36,830 nucleotides of DNA, taken from contig VMRY01000016.1 in assembly GCA_007713595.1 (NCBI GenBank), positions 1 through 36,830 on the forward strand, given 5' to 3'. The DNA comes from Sedimenticola thiotaurini. Lineage in GTDB: Bacteria; Pseudomonadota; Gammaproteobacteria; Chromatiales; Chromatiaceae. The notes below the pieces were generated by a model, which saw only the letters and a program-made list of their open reading frames with translations, was not told the origin of the DNA and ran no database searches. Below, one piece after another: positions 16,151 through 24,440 of the stretch; within the stretch, counting starts at the first letter, position 1, and each line of letters starts with the position of its first letter. A program made the position numbers and the translations under genes.

Positions 16151-16576
16151 TGCCTTTACGCTGTTTACTACATAGCTATGCAACTTATTCAAATGCAGTA
16201 AGACATGGGCCTGTCCATGCGCAATTCTTGAAGTCATCTTGCAATTGTAATACTGAAATCCAGGGCGCCTTACGTCTGCTTGAAACTCTTCGAGATCCCC
16301 AGCAGTATTTCTGGACATCCATCTATTGACAAGAGTTGCATTAAAGGGCTCTCAGTAAAGGGCTTTGACCTCTTTACTGGCTACCAGATAATATTGTGTG
16401 ATATGGCCCATTTTTGAATTTTCTTTTGACCCTTTTCCCTACTAGATAAGGTCCGCGCTTCGTTCTACCAAAAAAGCTGCTAATATCATTGCAGCTTGAC
16501 TATTATTAATATAAGGCCCACCAAGAGGCCCCGACAAACTTGACCAATTAAACAACAATAATACGGCTTACACAGG
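16151..16576 (+). other. Non-coding stretch before the diguanylate cyclase
   Basis: This 426-base gap has no credible gene on either strand. It contains a 9-base direct repeat (TAAAGGGCT, near 16342 and 16357), an 8-base inverted repeat CAGTAAAG/CTTTACTG at 16353-16379, and a terminator-like hairpin facing the minus strand (listed separately). The cyclase promoter should be in its right part, but I cannot place it. Confidence 0.5.
16470..16497 (-). terminator. Orphan terminator-like hairpin on the minus strand
   Basis: The arms AAGCTGC (16474-16480) and GCAGCTT (16491-16497) flank a ten-base loop. Read on the minus strand the stem runs into six T residues (plus-strand A at 16470-16475). No minus-strand gene ends here, so it would terminate antisense transcription or a small RNA. 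Confidence 0.45.
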
Positions 16577-18295
16577 GTGGATGATTTGTCCGTACAGGGT
16601 ACATCAAGACGCATCATCGTCTATGGTTTTCTTCTGGTTATTGTCGTGTTGTTAGCAATCACAGGAACCGGTCTTTATCGCATACAGCGCCTCTCATCAG
16701 GCCTTACCGAGATTGTTCAGAATCGCAACACACAGATCACCCTGATGCATACGATGCGTCAGGTTGCACGTGAACGTTCCATCACTCTGCAATCAGCGAT
16801 GATCATCAAAGATCCATTCACCATTGACGAATATGCCATGGAGATGAGTGCTGCGACATTGCGTTATGTCACTGCACGCGAGGAGTTAATAAACCAGGAT
16901 ATTACTGCCACAGAACGTCAACTACTTGAACGCCAACATGCGCAGACGGTAAAAACAGCCTCTTCACAAAACCATGTTATCCAGCTTCTTCGTGATCAGG
17001 AGTACCAACCAGCCGGCGAACTGCTGTTTCACACCACGCTTCCTGGTCAACGTAATGCCATGGCTTTGATGGATGATTTTATTCTGCTGAAACAGCAGCA
17101 AAATATCGAAAGCCTGAAGAGTACCAACGGGGAGATTCAACAAACCTATAGCTTCATGATCTTTCTCAGCGTCTTTGGAGTACTCTTCAGTATTGCTATC
17201 GCCACGCTTATTCACCGGCGCATCAGCAACGAAATTACACGGAGACAGGAATCTGAAAATGAACTGAGGCACAGTGAGCTCCGGGAACGTACCGTTCGAG
17301 AAAACATGATAGATGGCCTTCTCACCTTGAACCGCCGCGGGTGCATTATCTCCTGCAACAAGGCAGGCAATATAATTTTCGGCTACGAAGATAAAGCCCT
17401 GATTGGAAAAAGCATTCAATTACTTATGCCCAAGGTCATTACTGAAGACAGCGATGGTCATATGATTCTTGATATCGATGTGTGGAAAAAAAGTCACCTG
17501 GGAATGAGTCGTGAGGTAATGTGCATTCACAGCAACAGCTCAACCTTCCCAGCTGAGATCGATATATCAAAAATCGAGTTGGAAGGTGAACCGGTTTATA
17601 TTGTGGTGATACGTGACATAACCGACAAAAAGGCCGCTCAACAAAATTTGCAGCAGTTTAACCAAGAGTTGGAAAAACGTGTAGAGGAACGCACCGATGA
17701 GCTGGCTCGAACCAATGACAAGCTACTTCATGAAATCCATGAACGAGTCAAGGCACAGCAGGAACTGACACATCTGGCCACCCATGATGTGCTGACCGGC
17801 CTGCCCAACCGTTCCCTGTTCAATGAACACCTTGAGATTGCAATCAACCATGCACAGCGACACAGTCGACAGTTAGCGCTACTGTTTCTTGATTTGGATG
17901 GTTTTAAATTGATCAACGATAGCTTCGGCCATGATACCGGAGATCATCTGCTGAAAACCATCAGCGCATGCATGCAGGAGTGTGTTCGTAAAGAGGACAT
18001 TCTGGCACGTGTGGGCGGCGATGAATTTACGCTGCTGCTACGTGAGATGACTTTGCCTGCAGATGCCTCGCTAATTGCAAATAAGTTGATTAATGCCATC
18101 AACAAGCCTTTTCAAATCAACAACCACCTGTGTCAGGTTGGAGTAAGCATTGGAATCAGCCTGTTTCCACAATCAGCAAAGAATGCACACGAACTGTTAC
18201 GCTTAGCCGACAATGCAATGTATAACGCAAAAACCAGCGGGAAAAATACTTTTAAAATTATTGAGGGCACCAATACTAAAACCATAGCAGAGTAA
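16577..18295 (+). CDS. Membrane-bound PAS-GGDEF diguanylate cyclase
   Basis: This protein should make cyclic di-GMP from two GTP. Its 572 residues are arranged as TM1 (about 13-33), an extracytoplasmic four-helix-type sensor region (34-190), TM2 (191-212), a PAS domain (about 240-348), a coiled-coil linker (352-398) and a GGDEF domain (about 400-565). The active-site motif GGDEF (480-484) is intact, and the inhibitory I-site RKED lies five residues before it, so product feedback is expected. No EAL domain follows. The start is uncertain: the GTG at 16577 has little ribosome-binding sequence, while a TTG at 16586 is preceded by AGGGTGGA. The gene follows the cytochrome cassette on the same strand after a 426-base gap and is probably a separate unit. 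The signal sensed is unknown. Confidence 0.9.
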   Translation: MDDLSVQGTSRRIIVYGFLLVIVVLLAITGTGLYRIQRLSSGLTEIVQNRNTQITLMHTMRQVARERSITLQSAMIIKDPFTIDEYAMEMSAATLRYVTAREELINQDITATERQLLERQHAQTVKTASSQNHVIQLLRDQEYQPAGELLFHTTLPGQRNAMALMDDFILLKQQQNIESLKSTNGEIQQTYSFMIFLSVFGVLFSIAIATLIHRRISNEITRRQESENELRHSELRERTVRENMIDGLLTLNRRGCIISCNKAGNIIFGYEDKALIGKSIQLLMPKVITEDSDGHMILDIDVWKKSHLGMSREVMCIHSNSSTFPAEIDISKIELEGEPVYIVVIRDITDKKAAQQNLQQFNQELEKRVEERTDELARTNDKLLHEIHERVKAQQELTHLATHDVLTGLPNRSLFNEHLEIAINHAQRHSRQLALLFLDLDGFKLINDSFGHDTGDHLLKTISACMQECVRKEDILARVGGDEFTLLLREMTLPADASLIANKLINAINKPFQINNHLCQVGVSIGISLFPQSAKNAHELLRLADNAMYNAKTSGKNTFKIIEGTNTKTIAE

Positions 18296-18370
18296 GAAAT
18301 TACCAATCTATATGGTCTGGACAAACTCACCACATAAAGTACGTTTCTATCCAGCCATGTAGGGTGGGCA

Positions 18371-20200
18371 CTAAATCTGATACATCATCGGCAGCAACCA
18401 GGAGAGCGCTAGCCAGACAATCAGGGTCAGCGGGATTCCCACACGCACGAAATCATTGAACTGATACCCCCCCGCATTCATTACCAGCAGGTTGGTTTTG
18501 TAGGCCATAGGGGTGGCGTAGCTCATGTTGGCACCAAACAGTACCGCAAGCACAAAGGGCTCTGCAGGGAGACCCAGTTGCTGTGCAATATCAATCGCAA
18601 TCGGGGTACCAATCACCGCTGCTGCATTGTTTGAAACGATGTTGGTCAGTATCGCCATGACCAACATCAGGCCACTCAGCATCACGGTGGGTGAACTACC
18701 AGAGCTCACGCCGACAAAGAGTTGCGCCAGATATTCAGCGCCGCCTGTTTTCGACAGCGCCATGCCCATGGCAAGACTCGCCACCACAATCAGGACCACC
18801 TGGGTATTCAGCGCCTGCGCCGCATCGCGCCAGCTCAGGCAACGGGTGACAATCATCAGTAACACACCGCAGGTGGCACTGATGGCAATCGGTAGCAGAC
18901 CGAAGGCCGCCACACCCACGATGGCCGCCATGATCAGTAGTGCCAGCGGGGCACGTTTGGTGGTGGGAAGATCGCTGGTGGCGTCGAGCACCAACAACTC
19001 ACCACTACGCTTTAAATCCGCTATCTGCTCACTTCTACCCTGCACCAGCAACACGTCACCAACATTCAGACGTACATCCCCTACCTCCTCTCGCAGGGTG
19101 CGTTTTTCGACACCCGCACGATGTAGAGCCAAGGTCACCAGCTGATAGTAATCGGCAAATCGCAGACGTGATAGCGTGGTGTTCTCCAGTGGAGAACCCT
19201 GAGTTACGACAATCTCTGCCAGTTGCTGCTCCTCATCCTCAAGCGGATGATCTTCGTCCACCAGCGTATCGCCGGTGTAAAGCTTGGCACCCAGTACGGT
19301 CTCTATCTCTTTAAGATTATCCGGCGTATCTTTTACGCTTAGCCGATCACCCGGTTTGAGAATGACATCGGGAAAGGGCGTCAGCACGATACCTTCACCC
19401 CGATGAATCTGAGTGATCTTCAATGTCCTGCCAGCCGCTTCATTTGCTTCAGCCAGGGTCTTACCGGCAGCGAAACTCTCCTCTTCGACATTCAGCTGCG
19501 CGTTGAAAACACGTGGCGATATGTCCTCCATCAGCGCCTCTCGCTTCGGCAGCATCCGGGGCGCTACCAACCATAAGTACAAGATCGCCAGACCGCCAGC
19601 AATAGCCGCCGGTACAAAAAAGTGAAACATACTAAAACGTGGCAGCCCCATATCGGCCGCAACAGAGACAACAAGCAGATTGGTCGAGGTACCGATGGTG
19701 GTACTCATTCCGCCCACCAGCGTGGCAAAGCCCATCGGCATCAGGATCTCCGATGCCGGACGGTTGTTGCGCAACGAGACACTGACCAGGATTGGCAGCA
19801 GCAACACCACAATCGGTACATTGTTGACGAAGGCACTCAAAAATGCACCGATCAGCAGGGTTAACAGCAACGACAGCATGGGGCTGACTGACCACAGCCG
19901 TGCCAGCTGCCGACCCACTGGCTCCAGGGCACCGGTCCGCACCAGCCCCTGCCCCGCTATCATCAGCGCACAAACGGCTATTAGTGCCTCATGACCAAAG
20001 CCCCTGAAAAAATCGATCGCATGAAGTTGTACGCCATCGGACACATAGGGGAAAATCTCGAACCCTACGGTCAGCAGTACCAACACCACCAGACTGGAGG
20101 TCTCCAGCGGAACGCGCTCACGGGTAAACAGTGCCAGGGCGACCACTACCAGCAAAAGAACAGCCAGACCATGGGCATCGGGCAGTGCGGGGAATTCCAT
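18371..20200 (-). CDS. SLC13/DASS-type anion permease with two RCK_C (TrkA-C) domains
   Basis: This is an inner-membrane transporter of 609 residues. Hydrophobic helices occupy the first 215 residues or so. Two TrkA_C regulatory domains follow in the central loop (about 215-400, with LKPGDRLSVKDTPDNL and LNVGDVLLVQGRSEQI). The remaining helices include the SNNAAAVIGTPIAI signature. Relatives carry sulfate, dicarboxylates or other anions coupled to sodium. The ATG at 20200 is chosen because GGAGG stands eight bases upstream; a GTG three codons earlier overlaps that site. The gene follows a rhodanese and a NarXL-like pair on the same strand, which hints at a sulfur-anion substrate, but this is a weak inference. 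Confidence 0.88.
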   Translation of the reverse strand: MEFPALPDAHGLAVLLLVVVALALFTRERVPLETSSLVVLVLLTVGFEIFPYVSDGVQLHAIDFFRGFGHEALIAVCALMIAGQGLVRTGALEPVGRQLARLWSVSPMLSLLLTLLIGAFLSAFVNNVPIVVLLLPILVSVSLRNNRPASEILMPMGFATLVGGMSTTIGTSTNLLVVSVAADMGLPRFSMFHFFVPAAIAGGLAILYLWLVAPRMLPKREALMEDISPRVFNAQLNVEEESFAAGKTLAEANEAAGRTLKITQIHRGEGIVLTPFPDVILKPGDRLSVKDTPDNLKEIETVLGAKLYTGDTLVDEDHPLEDEEQQLAEIVVTQGSPLENTTLSRLRFADYYQLVTLALHRAGVEKRTLREEVGDVRLNVGDVLLVQGRSEQIADLKRSGELLVLDATSDLPTTKRAPLALLIMAAIVGVAAFGLLPIAISATCGVLLMIVTRCLSWRDAAQALNTQVVLIVVASLAMGMALSKTGGAEYLAQLFVGVSSGSSPTVMLSGLMLVMAILTNIVSNNAAAVIGTPIAIDIAQQLGLPAEPFVLAVLFGANMSYATPMAYKTNLLVMNAGGYQFNDFVRVGIPLTLIVWLALSWLLPMMYQI

Positions 20201-20299
20201 TGCTTTCACCTCCGTAAATCATTTACTCAATTCGCACAAAGCCAGGGTCCTTCTCCAGGACCTGTTACCATTGATCACATCAGCTGCAAATGAACTGCC

Positions 20300-20764
20300 T
20301 TAGACTGGCCGCATCTGATCTGGTCGCAGCTTGGTGGTAAAGTAATCATCACCATCTTCGACATCCACAGGTTGTTCCGCCTGATCAACCAAAGGTTGCT
20401 CATAGTCGTTCCAGCCACGCAGGCCGGTCTTGAGAGAGGCGACATTGTTATAACCAAGCACTTGCAATGAGTTGGCGGCAAGGACACTACGGTAGCCTGA
20501 GCGACACACTACAACAATCTCCCGATCCCTTGCTTTTACCAATTCGGGTTCGGTCTCTTCGTAGTCCCACTCGCAGGCTGACTCAAGAATACCGCGCGGT
20601 ACATTCATTGAGCCGGGTATGTGCATAGCGGCAAACTCATCGGGTTCGCGTACATCGACAATCAACAGATCAGGATTGGCCAGCTGGCGCTCTTCCAGAT
20701 CCCACGGCATGATCTCTTTTACATCCGTCAGACAGCTACGAATCAATTCAATAAAACGCATCAT
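20300..20764 (-). CDS. Rhodanese-domain protein
   Basis: This is a single rhodanese-fold protein of 154 residues. The active-site loop is CRSGYRS with catalytic C87, followed by the usual helix. LIVDVREPDEFAAMHIPGSMNVP marks the N-terminal half of the fold in two conserved pieces. Such proteins move sulfane sulfur between persulfides and acceptors. No signal peptide is visible, so it should be cytoplasmic. A short N-terminal extension (1-30) precedes the domain. AGGAA lies upstream of the ATG. The gene is 42 bases after the response regulator with no terminator between them, and 99 bases before the SLC13 permease, so all four minus-strand genes may form one transcript. Confidence 0.92.
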   Translation of the reverse strand: MMRFIELIRSCLTDVKEIMPWDLEERQLANPDLLIVDVREPDEFAAMHIPGSMNVPRGILESACEWDYEETEPELVKARDREIVVVCRSGYRSVLAANSLQVLGYNNVASLKTGLRGWNDYEQPLVDQAEQPVDVEDGDDYFTTKLRPDQMRPV

Positions 20765-20806
20765 AAGGTGTGTTCCTGTTACTGCTTGGTTTTACCGTTG
20801 ATGGGG

Positions 20807-21454
20807 TTACTGGTCGCGGGAACAGAGGGCTTGTTCTACTGCAATAACTGCTGCCTCTACCCGTGAGTGTACATTGAGTTTACGCAAGATGGATTTCACA
20901 TGAAGCTTCACTGTGCCATCGGATATGCCGAGGTTACGTGCAATCACTTTATTGCTCTGCCCATCAGCCAGTAGGCAGAGAATCTCGCCCTCTCGTGGGG
21001 TGAGATCAGCAAAGATATCACGCGTAGTGGGTTCTTGCGTTTCACCTTGTACAGCTTTCGCAAGGACACCCATCAGCTCGGGCGCAACAATTGTGGCACC
21101 GCTGACAATGGCGCGCAGTGCATTGATCAGCTCATCCGGTTCCATATCTTTAAGCAGGTAACCCTGCGCGCCACCCTGCAATGAGTTGATCACATCACTC
21201 TCTTCTCGGCTGGTGGTGAGCATGGCGATCGGCATGGTGAGTCCTTTCCCTCGCAACACATGCAGTACCTCAATCCCCGTCATGTCAGGCATACGCATAT
21301 CCAGCAGCACTACATCGGGCTTGTCGCTTGCGGCCAGCGCTATCCCTTCCTCGCAATTACCAAAGGCACCAATGACGTTGATCCCCCGGCGCTGTAGCAG
21401 CTCCTGGAGTCCTATCCGAAACAGGGCATGATCATCGATTAGCAGGATACGCAT
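20807..21454 (-). CDS. NarL/FixJ-family response regulator
   Basis: This is a DNA-binding response regulator of 215 residues. The receiver domain carries the acidic pair in LLIDDHALF and phosphorylation site D52 (VVLLDMRMPDMTG). The C-terminal LuxR-type helix-turn-helix spans about 148-205, with LTPREGEILCLLADGQSN and a recognition helix near ISDGTVKLHVKSIL. The gene's ATG overlaps the last base of the histidine kinase stop, so it is its partner. The kinase is NarX-like, so nitrate/nitrite or redox control of respiratory genes is likely. Target genes in this window, such as the cytochrome cassette or the rhodanese/permease genes, are possible but unproven. Confidence 0.93.
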   Translation of the reverse strand: MRILLIDDHALFRIGLQELLQRRGINVIGAFGNCEEGIALAASDKPDVVLLDMRMPDMTGIEVLHVLRGKGLTMPIAMLTTSREESDVINSLQGGAQGYLLKDMEPDELINALRAIVSGATIVAPELMGVLAKAVQGETQEPTTRDIFADLTPREGEILCLLADGQSNKVIARNLGISDGTVKLHVKSILRKLNVHSRVEAAVIAVEQALCSRDQ

Positions 21455-23112
21455 TAATGGGTCTCTTTTTGCTCACTCTTGCGGGGATTCATCCCGGGAT
21501 TGTAGGTTAACTCCACCCGGGTTCCTTCCCCGAGTTCACTCTCGATCTTGATCTCGGCACCAACCCTCCTGGCACGCTCTTCCATAATGGAGAGGCCGAT
21601 GTGCTCACCTGGATTTCCCGGGGGACGGACATTGTCAAAACCGACGCCATCGTCCTCAACCAGCAGGCGGTATTCACCTTCTGGATTGCAGGTCAGAAGT
21701 ACACGAACCGTATGTGCCTTGGCATGTTTTCGAATATTTGCCAGACTCTCCTGGACAATGCGCAGCAGCTGCATCTCTTCGCTGGCACCCATATTGACCT
21801 GGCGACAACCCGACTGGAAGAAAATGGATACGCCTGTATCCTGCTTGAAGCGCTGTGTCATCTTCTCCAGTGCCAGAATCAGCCCCCGTTGATCGACCGG
21901 TGCCAGGAAGCTGTTGAGCAGTTCGCGCAGTTCGGTATGCGCCTCATCCAGTCCATTCTTAATGCGCTCCAGTTCCGAGCGAGCCGGAGAGGGATCTATT
22001 GTCTCCTGTTCCAGGGTCTCATCCAGCATTCGCACCTGAAAACGGAGGCTCGCCAGAGTCTGGGCCAGTGAATCGTGCAGCTCATGGGCCAGGGCCGTTC
22101 GCTCTTCGATAATGGAGAGCCGGCGTGCCTCTTCATCTGAGCGATGCTTGGCAATGGCGATACCAAGATGGCTACCGATAGTCGAAAGCAGATCATACGT
22201 CTCTTCCCGTCCTTCCAGGGCAGGCTTTTTGATGTAGATGCGATACAGTCCCAGTACATCGCCATGAAATTTCAGCGGGACAGTGATCTGATCCATCTCC
22301 TCACTACTGTACATGTGGCGATTATTGCGTTTTGAACACAACACGGCATCATGCTCACAAAGTACATCACCACTGGAGAGGGTCTTGCCGCACTGGCACA
22401 AGGGAACAGGTAGTTGTTCGCTTTCAGTCAGCAGTCGATCATCAGCCCCGAGACTGCCGACCAGCCGCATCAAACCTTCTGTTGTTGTCAGCTGCACCGT
22501 GGCACTGACACCATGAGCCATCTCTTTCAGTATGCGCAGGAAACGCATCAACAGATCATCCATATCATCGATCTGATTGATACTGGCCGCTACATCATAG
22601 AGCGCCTTGAGACCGGTGGTCTGCTGTGCCAGTCGACGGGTCTGTCGCGCCACACGGTTATCCATATCCTCATACAGATCGATCAACTCGCTACTGAGAC
22701 TGTCCAGATCCCGTGCCAGAGGCCCCAACACGCCCACGTCATCAAATATCAGAGTGGTCCAGGGCTCACCCTGACACACATCCCCCACTGCACGCTCCAG
22801 CTGAACCAGGGGTGCCAGCAGGCGATTACGCAATCGGTTAACACCAATCGCAAAAGCAGCGATAGCCACCAGTATGGAGAAGATTAGTAGTAGTCCTACC
22901 ATGCCCGCTTCGCCACCACGCACAAACCAGAACACCAGCAGGAGATTGAGAAGAAGCGCCAAAGCAAGAGCAATTAGCGGCCAGATAAGACGAGCAGCAA
23001 CCAACACCTGTAGATAGGGGTAGCGACCAGCAATTGTCAGCAACAGACCACTGGCCTCTGGCGGCGAGGCACAACGAGTCAGCTTTTCATCGTTCGTCAG
23101 GGCCTTGCTCAT
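21454..23112 (-). CDS. NarX-like sensor histidine kinase lacking a periplasmic sensor domain
   Basis: This is a membrane histidine kinase of 552 residues in the NarX/NarQ group. Two transmembrane helices (about 43-63 and 71-91) are separated by only about seven residues, so the periplasmic nitrate-binding domain of NarX is missing. A HAMP linker (92-150) and a GAF-like central module (about 170-325) follow. That module contains four close cysteines, C239, C241, C252 and C259. The HisKA_3 domain has phosphoacceptor H346 in HELHD. The ATPase has ALANIRKHAK, VEDDGVGFD and GLSIMEERARRVG. Signal input is therefore probably cytoplasmic, perhaps redox or metal sensing at the cysteines, though this is inference. 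It is encoded directly before its response regulator. Confidence 0.9.
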   Translation of the reverse strand: MSKALTNDEKLTRCASPPEASGLLLTIAGRYPYLQVLVAARLIWPLIALALALLLNLLLVFWFVRGGEAGMVGLLLIFSILVAIAAFAIGVNRLRNRLLAPLVQLERAVGDVCQGEPWTTLIFDDVGVLGPLARDLDSLSSELIDLYEDMDNRVARQTRRLAQQTTGLKALYDVAASINQIDDMDDLLMRFLRILKEMAHGVSATVQLTTTEGLMRLVGSLGADDRLLTESEQLPVPLCQCGKTLSSGDVLCEHDAVLCSKRNNRHMYSSEEMDQITVPLKFHGDVLGLYRIYIKKPALEGREETYDLLSTIGSHLGIAIAKHRSDEEARRLSIIEERTALAHELHDSLAQTLASLRFQVRMLDETLEQETIDPSPARSELERIKNGLDEAHTELRELLNSFLAPVDQRGLILALEKMTQRFKQDTGVSIFFQSGCRQVNMGASEEMQLLRIVQESLANIRKHAKAHTVRVLLTCNPEGEYRLLVEDDGVGFDNVRPPGNPGEHIGLSIMEERARRVGAEIKIESELGEGTRVELTYNPGMNPRKSEQKETH

Positions 23113-23218
23113 TGCTTACCTTATCCGGAGGCGAGGGGTGATGAAAGATCGATCTGTATTCGCAAATGCTAATTTACCATGAAACGTTCTATTGTACGAA
23201 ATTGCTTTAGAGCACTTG

Positions 23219-24370
23219 CTAAGCGTGCACAGATGATTCATCAAGAGTCGCTATGGCTTTCAGCTGCCGCTCCCTGAGTACCCGCCCCAAGTCTGCCCCC
23301 TGAAACCCCTCTTCGTTGAGCGCAGCGGGAGAAATCGACTCCTTTGCCTGATTCGCCTGATGAAGCCAATCAGAAACGCCATCGCCCAGCTCGGGCCAGA
23401 GAATAGTGCCGAGCATCAGCAGGCGATTGAGTCTTTCCGGGTGCTGTTGCGCACGGCTTCTGATCAGCAGATCGAGTGTCGCTGACGCATCATGCCTGGC
23501 TGCCGGCGGATAGAAACGCGCTGCCCCCTGTAACAGCTCCAGAAGATCAAGATACTCTCTCTTAACGGGTAGACAACGGGTCAACCAGCGGCTTCCACCT
23601 GGCCCCTCACAAACACCATAAAACAGCGCCACAAAGCGCACGATAGGCTCTGCCCCGACAGCGACTGATCGCTTTAATGCCTTGATCGGTTCACTGACAG
23701 GCTGATCCGCATGTGGTTGATCTGGCCCCATCGCCTGAGCAAGCTTGGGCAGCAGTGTGTGAAGAGCCCCGCAGCGATGCAGTATTTCAAAAAAACGCCA
23801 GGGCTCTGGTTCCGTCAAGGCGCGGCTCATCTCCTGCCAGACCCGTTCGGGTTTCAACGCCGCCAGCTCTTCAGCTGTTACCATCTGTTTCATCAGACCA
23901 AAGGTGTCATGAGCCAGGGAAAATCCATATTTAGAGAGGCGGGCGATAAACCGCGCGCCGCGTAGCAACCGAACTGGATCTTCCTGAAAGGCCGGTGTGA
24001 TATGTCTGAGACGACGCTCTGTTATATCATCCAGTCCGCCGACCCGATCTATCACTTCGCCCTGCTCGTCCTCCACCAGGGCATTGATGGTGAAATCCCG
24101 TCGCTGCAGATCCTCATCCAGGGTGACATCCGGCCCATACTCCACACTGAAGCCTTTGTAGCCCGGGGCAGTTTTGGTTTCTCGCCGGGCCAGTGCATAC
24201 TCTTCTCCCGTTTCTGGATGGAGAAAGACGGGGAACAGTCCATCCGCCTGGATATAACCCCGATCCAGCATCTCGCTTTCGGTTGCACCGACCACCAGCC
24301 AATCCCGATCTTTGACCGGAATATTCAACAACCGATCCCGTACCGCACCACCAACGAGATATATTTTCAT
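23219..24370 (-). CDS. cca: CCA-adding tRNA nucleotidyltransferase
   Basis: The enzyme adds or repairs the 3'-terminal CCA of tRNAs without a nucleic acid template. The class II nucleotidyltransferase head is complete: GGAVRD (7-12), metal-binding D21 and D23 (DRDWLVVG), the flexible loop region, and RRDFTINAL (90-98). The neck region RLLRGARFIARL follows. At 383 residues it is shorter than the E. coli enzyme (about 412). Where an HD phosphohydrolase motif would be expected after VRFVALF, the sequence reads YG (251-252), so the HD domain is degenerate or absent and the associated phosphatase activities are probably lost. It lies 70 bases after the Atm1-like exporter on the same strand. Confidence 0.93.
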   Translation of the reverse strand: MKIYLVGGAVRDRLLNIPVKDRDWLVVGATESEMLDRGYIQADGLFPVFLHPETGEEYALARRETKTAPGYKGFSVEYGPDVTLDEDLQRRDFTINALVEDEQGEVIDRVGGLDDITERRLRHITPAFQEDPVRLLRGARFIARLSKYGFSLAHDTFGLMKQMVTAEELAALKPERVWQEMSRALTEPEPWRFFEILHRCGALHTLLPKLAQAMGPDQPHADQPVSEPIKALKRSVAVGAEPIVRFVALFYGVCEGPGGSRWLTRCLPVKREYLDLLELLQGAARFYPPAARHDASATLDLLIRSRAQQHPERLNRLLMLGTILWPELGDGVSDWLHQANQAKESISPAALNEEGFQGADLGRVLRERQLKAIATLDESSVHA

Positions 24371-24440
24371 GCGACAGCTTCCTGTGCCGTACCCTGTCGG
24401 GCGGCCTGCGGCCGTGACAATTGTCTATCCTGCCAATTTT

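Noticed and set aside
16016-16318. Minus-strand open frame of 100 codons overlapping the end of the TlpA-like gene
   Set aside because: No ribosome binding site, no recognisable family, and half of it is antisense to the thioredoxin fold.
20246-20262. GGTCC/GGACC stem after the rhodanese gene as a terminator
   Set aside because: Only five base pairs and no T run on the minus strand; read-through to the SLC13 gene seems likely.
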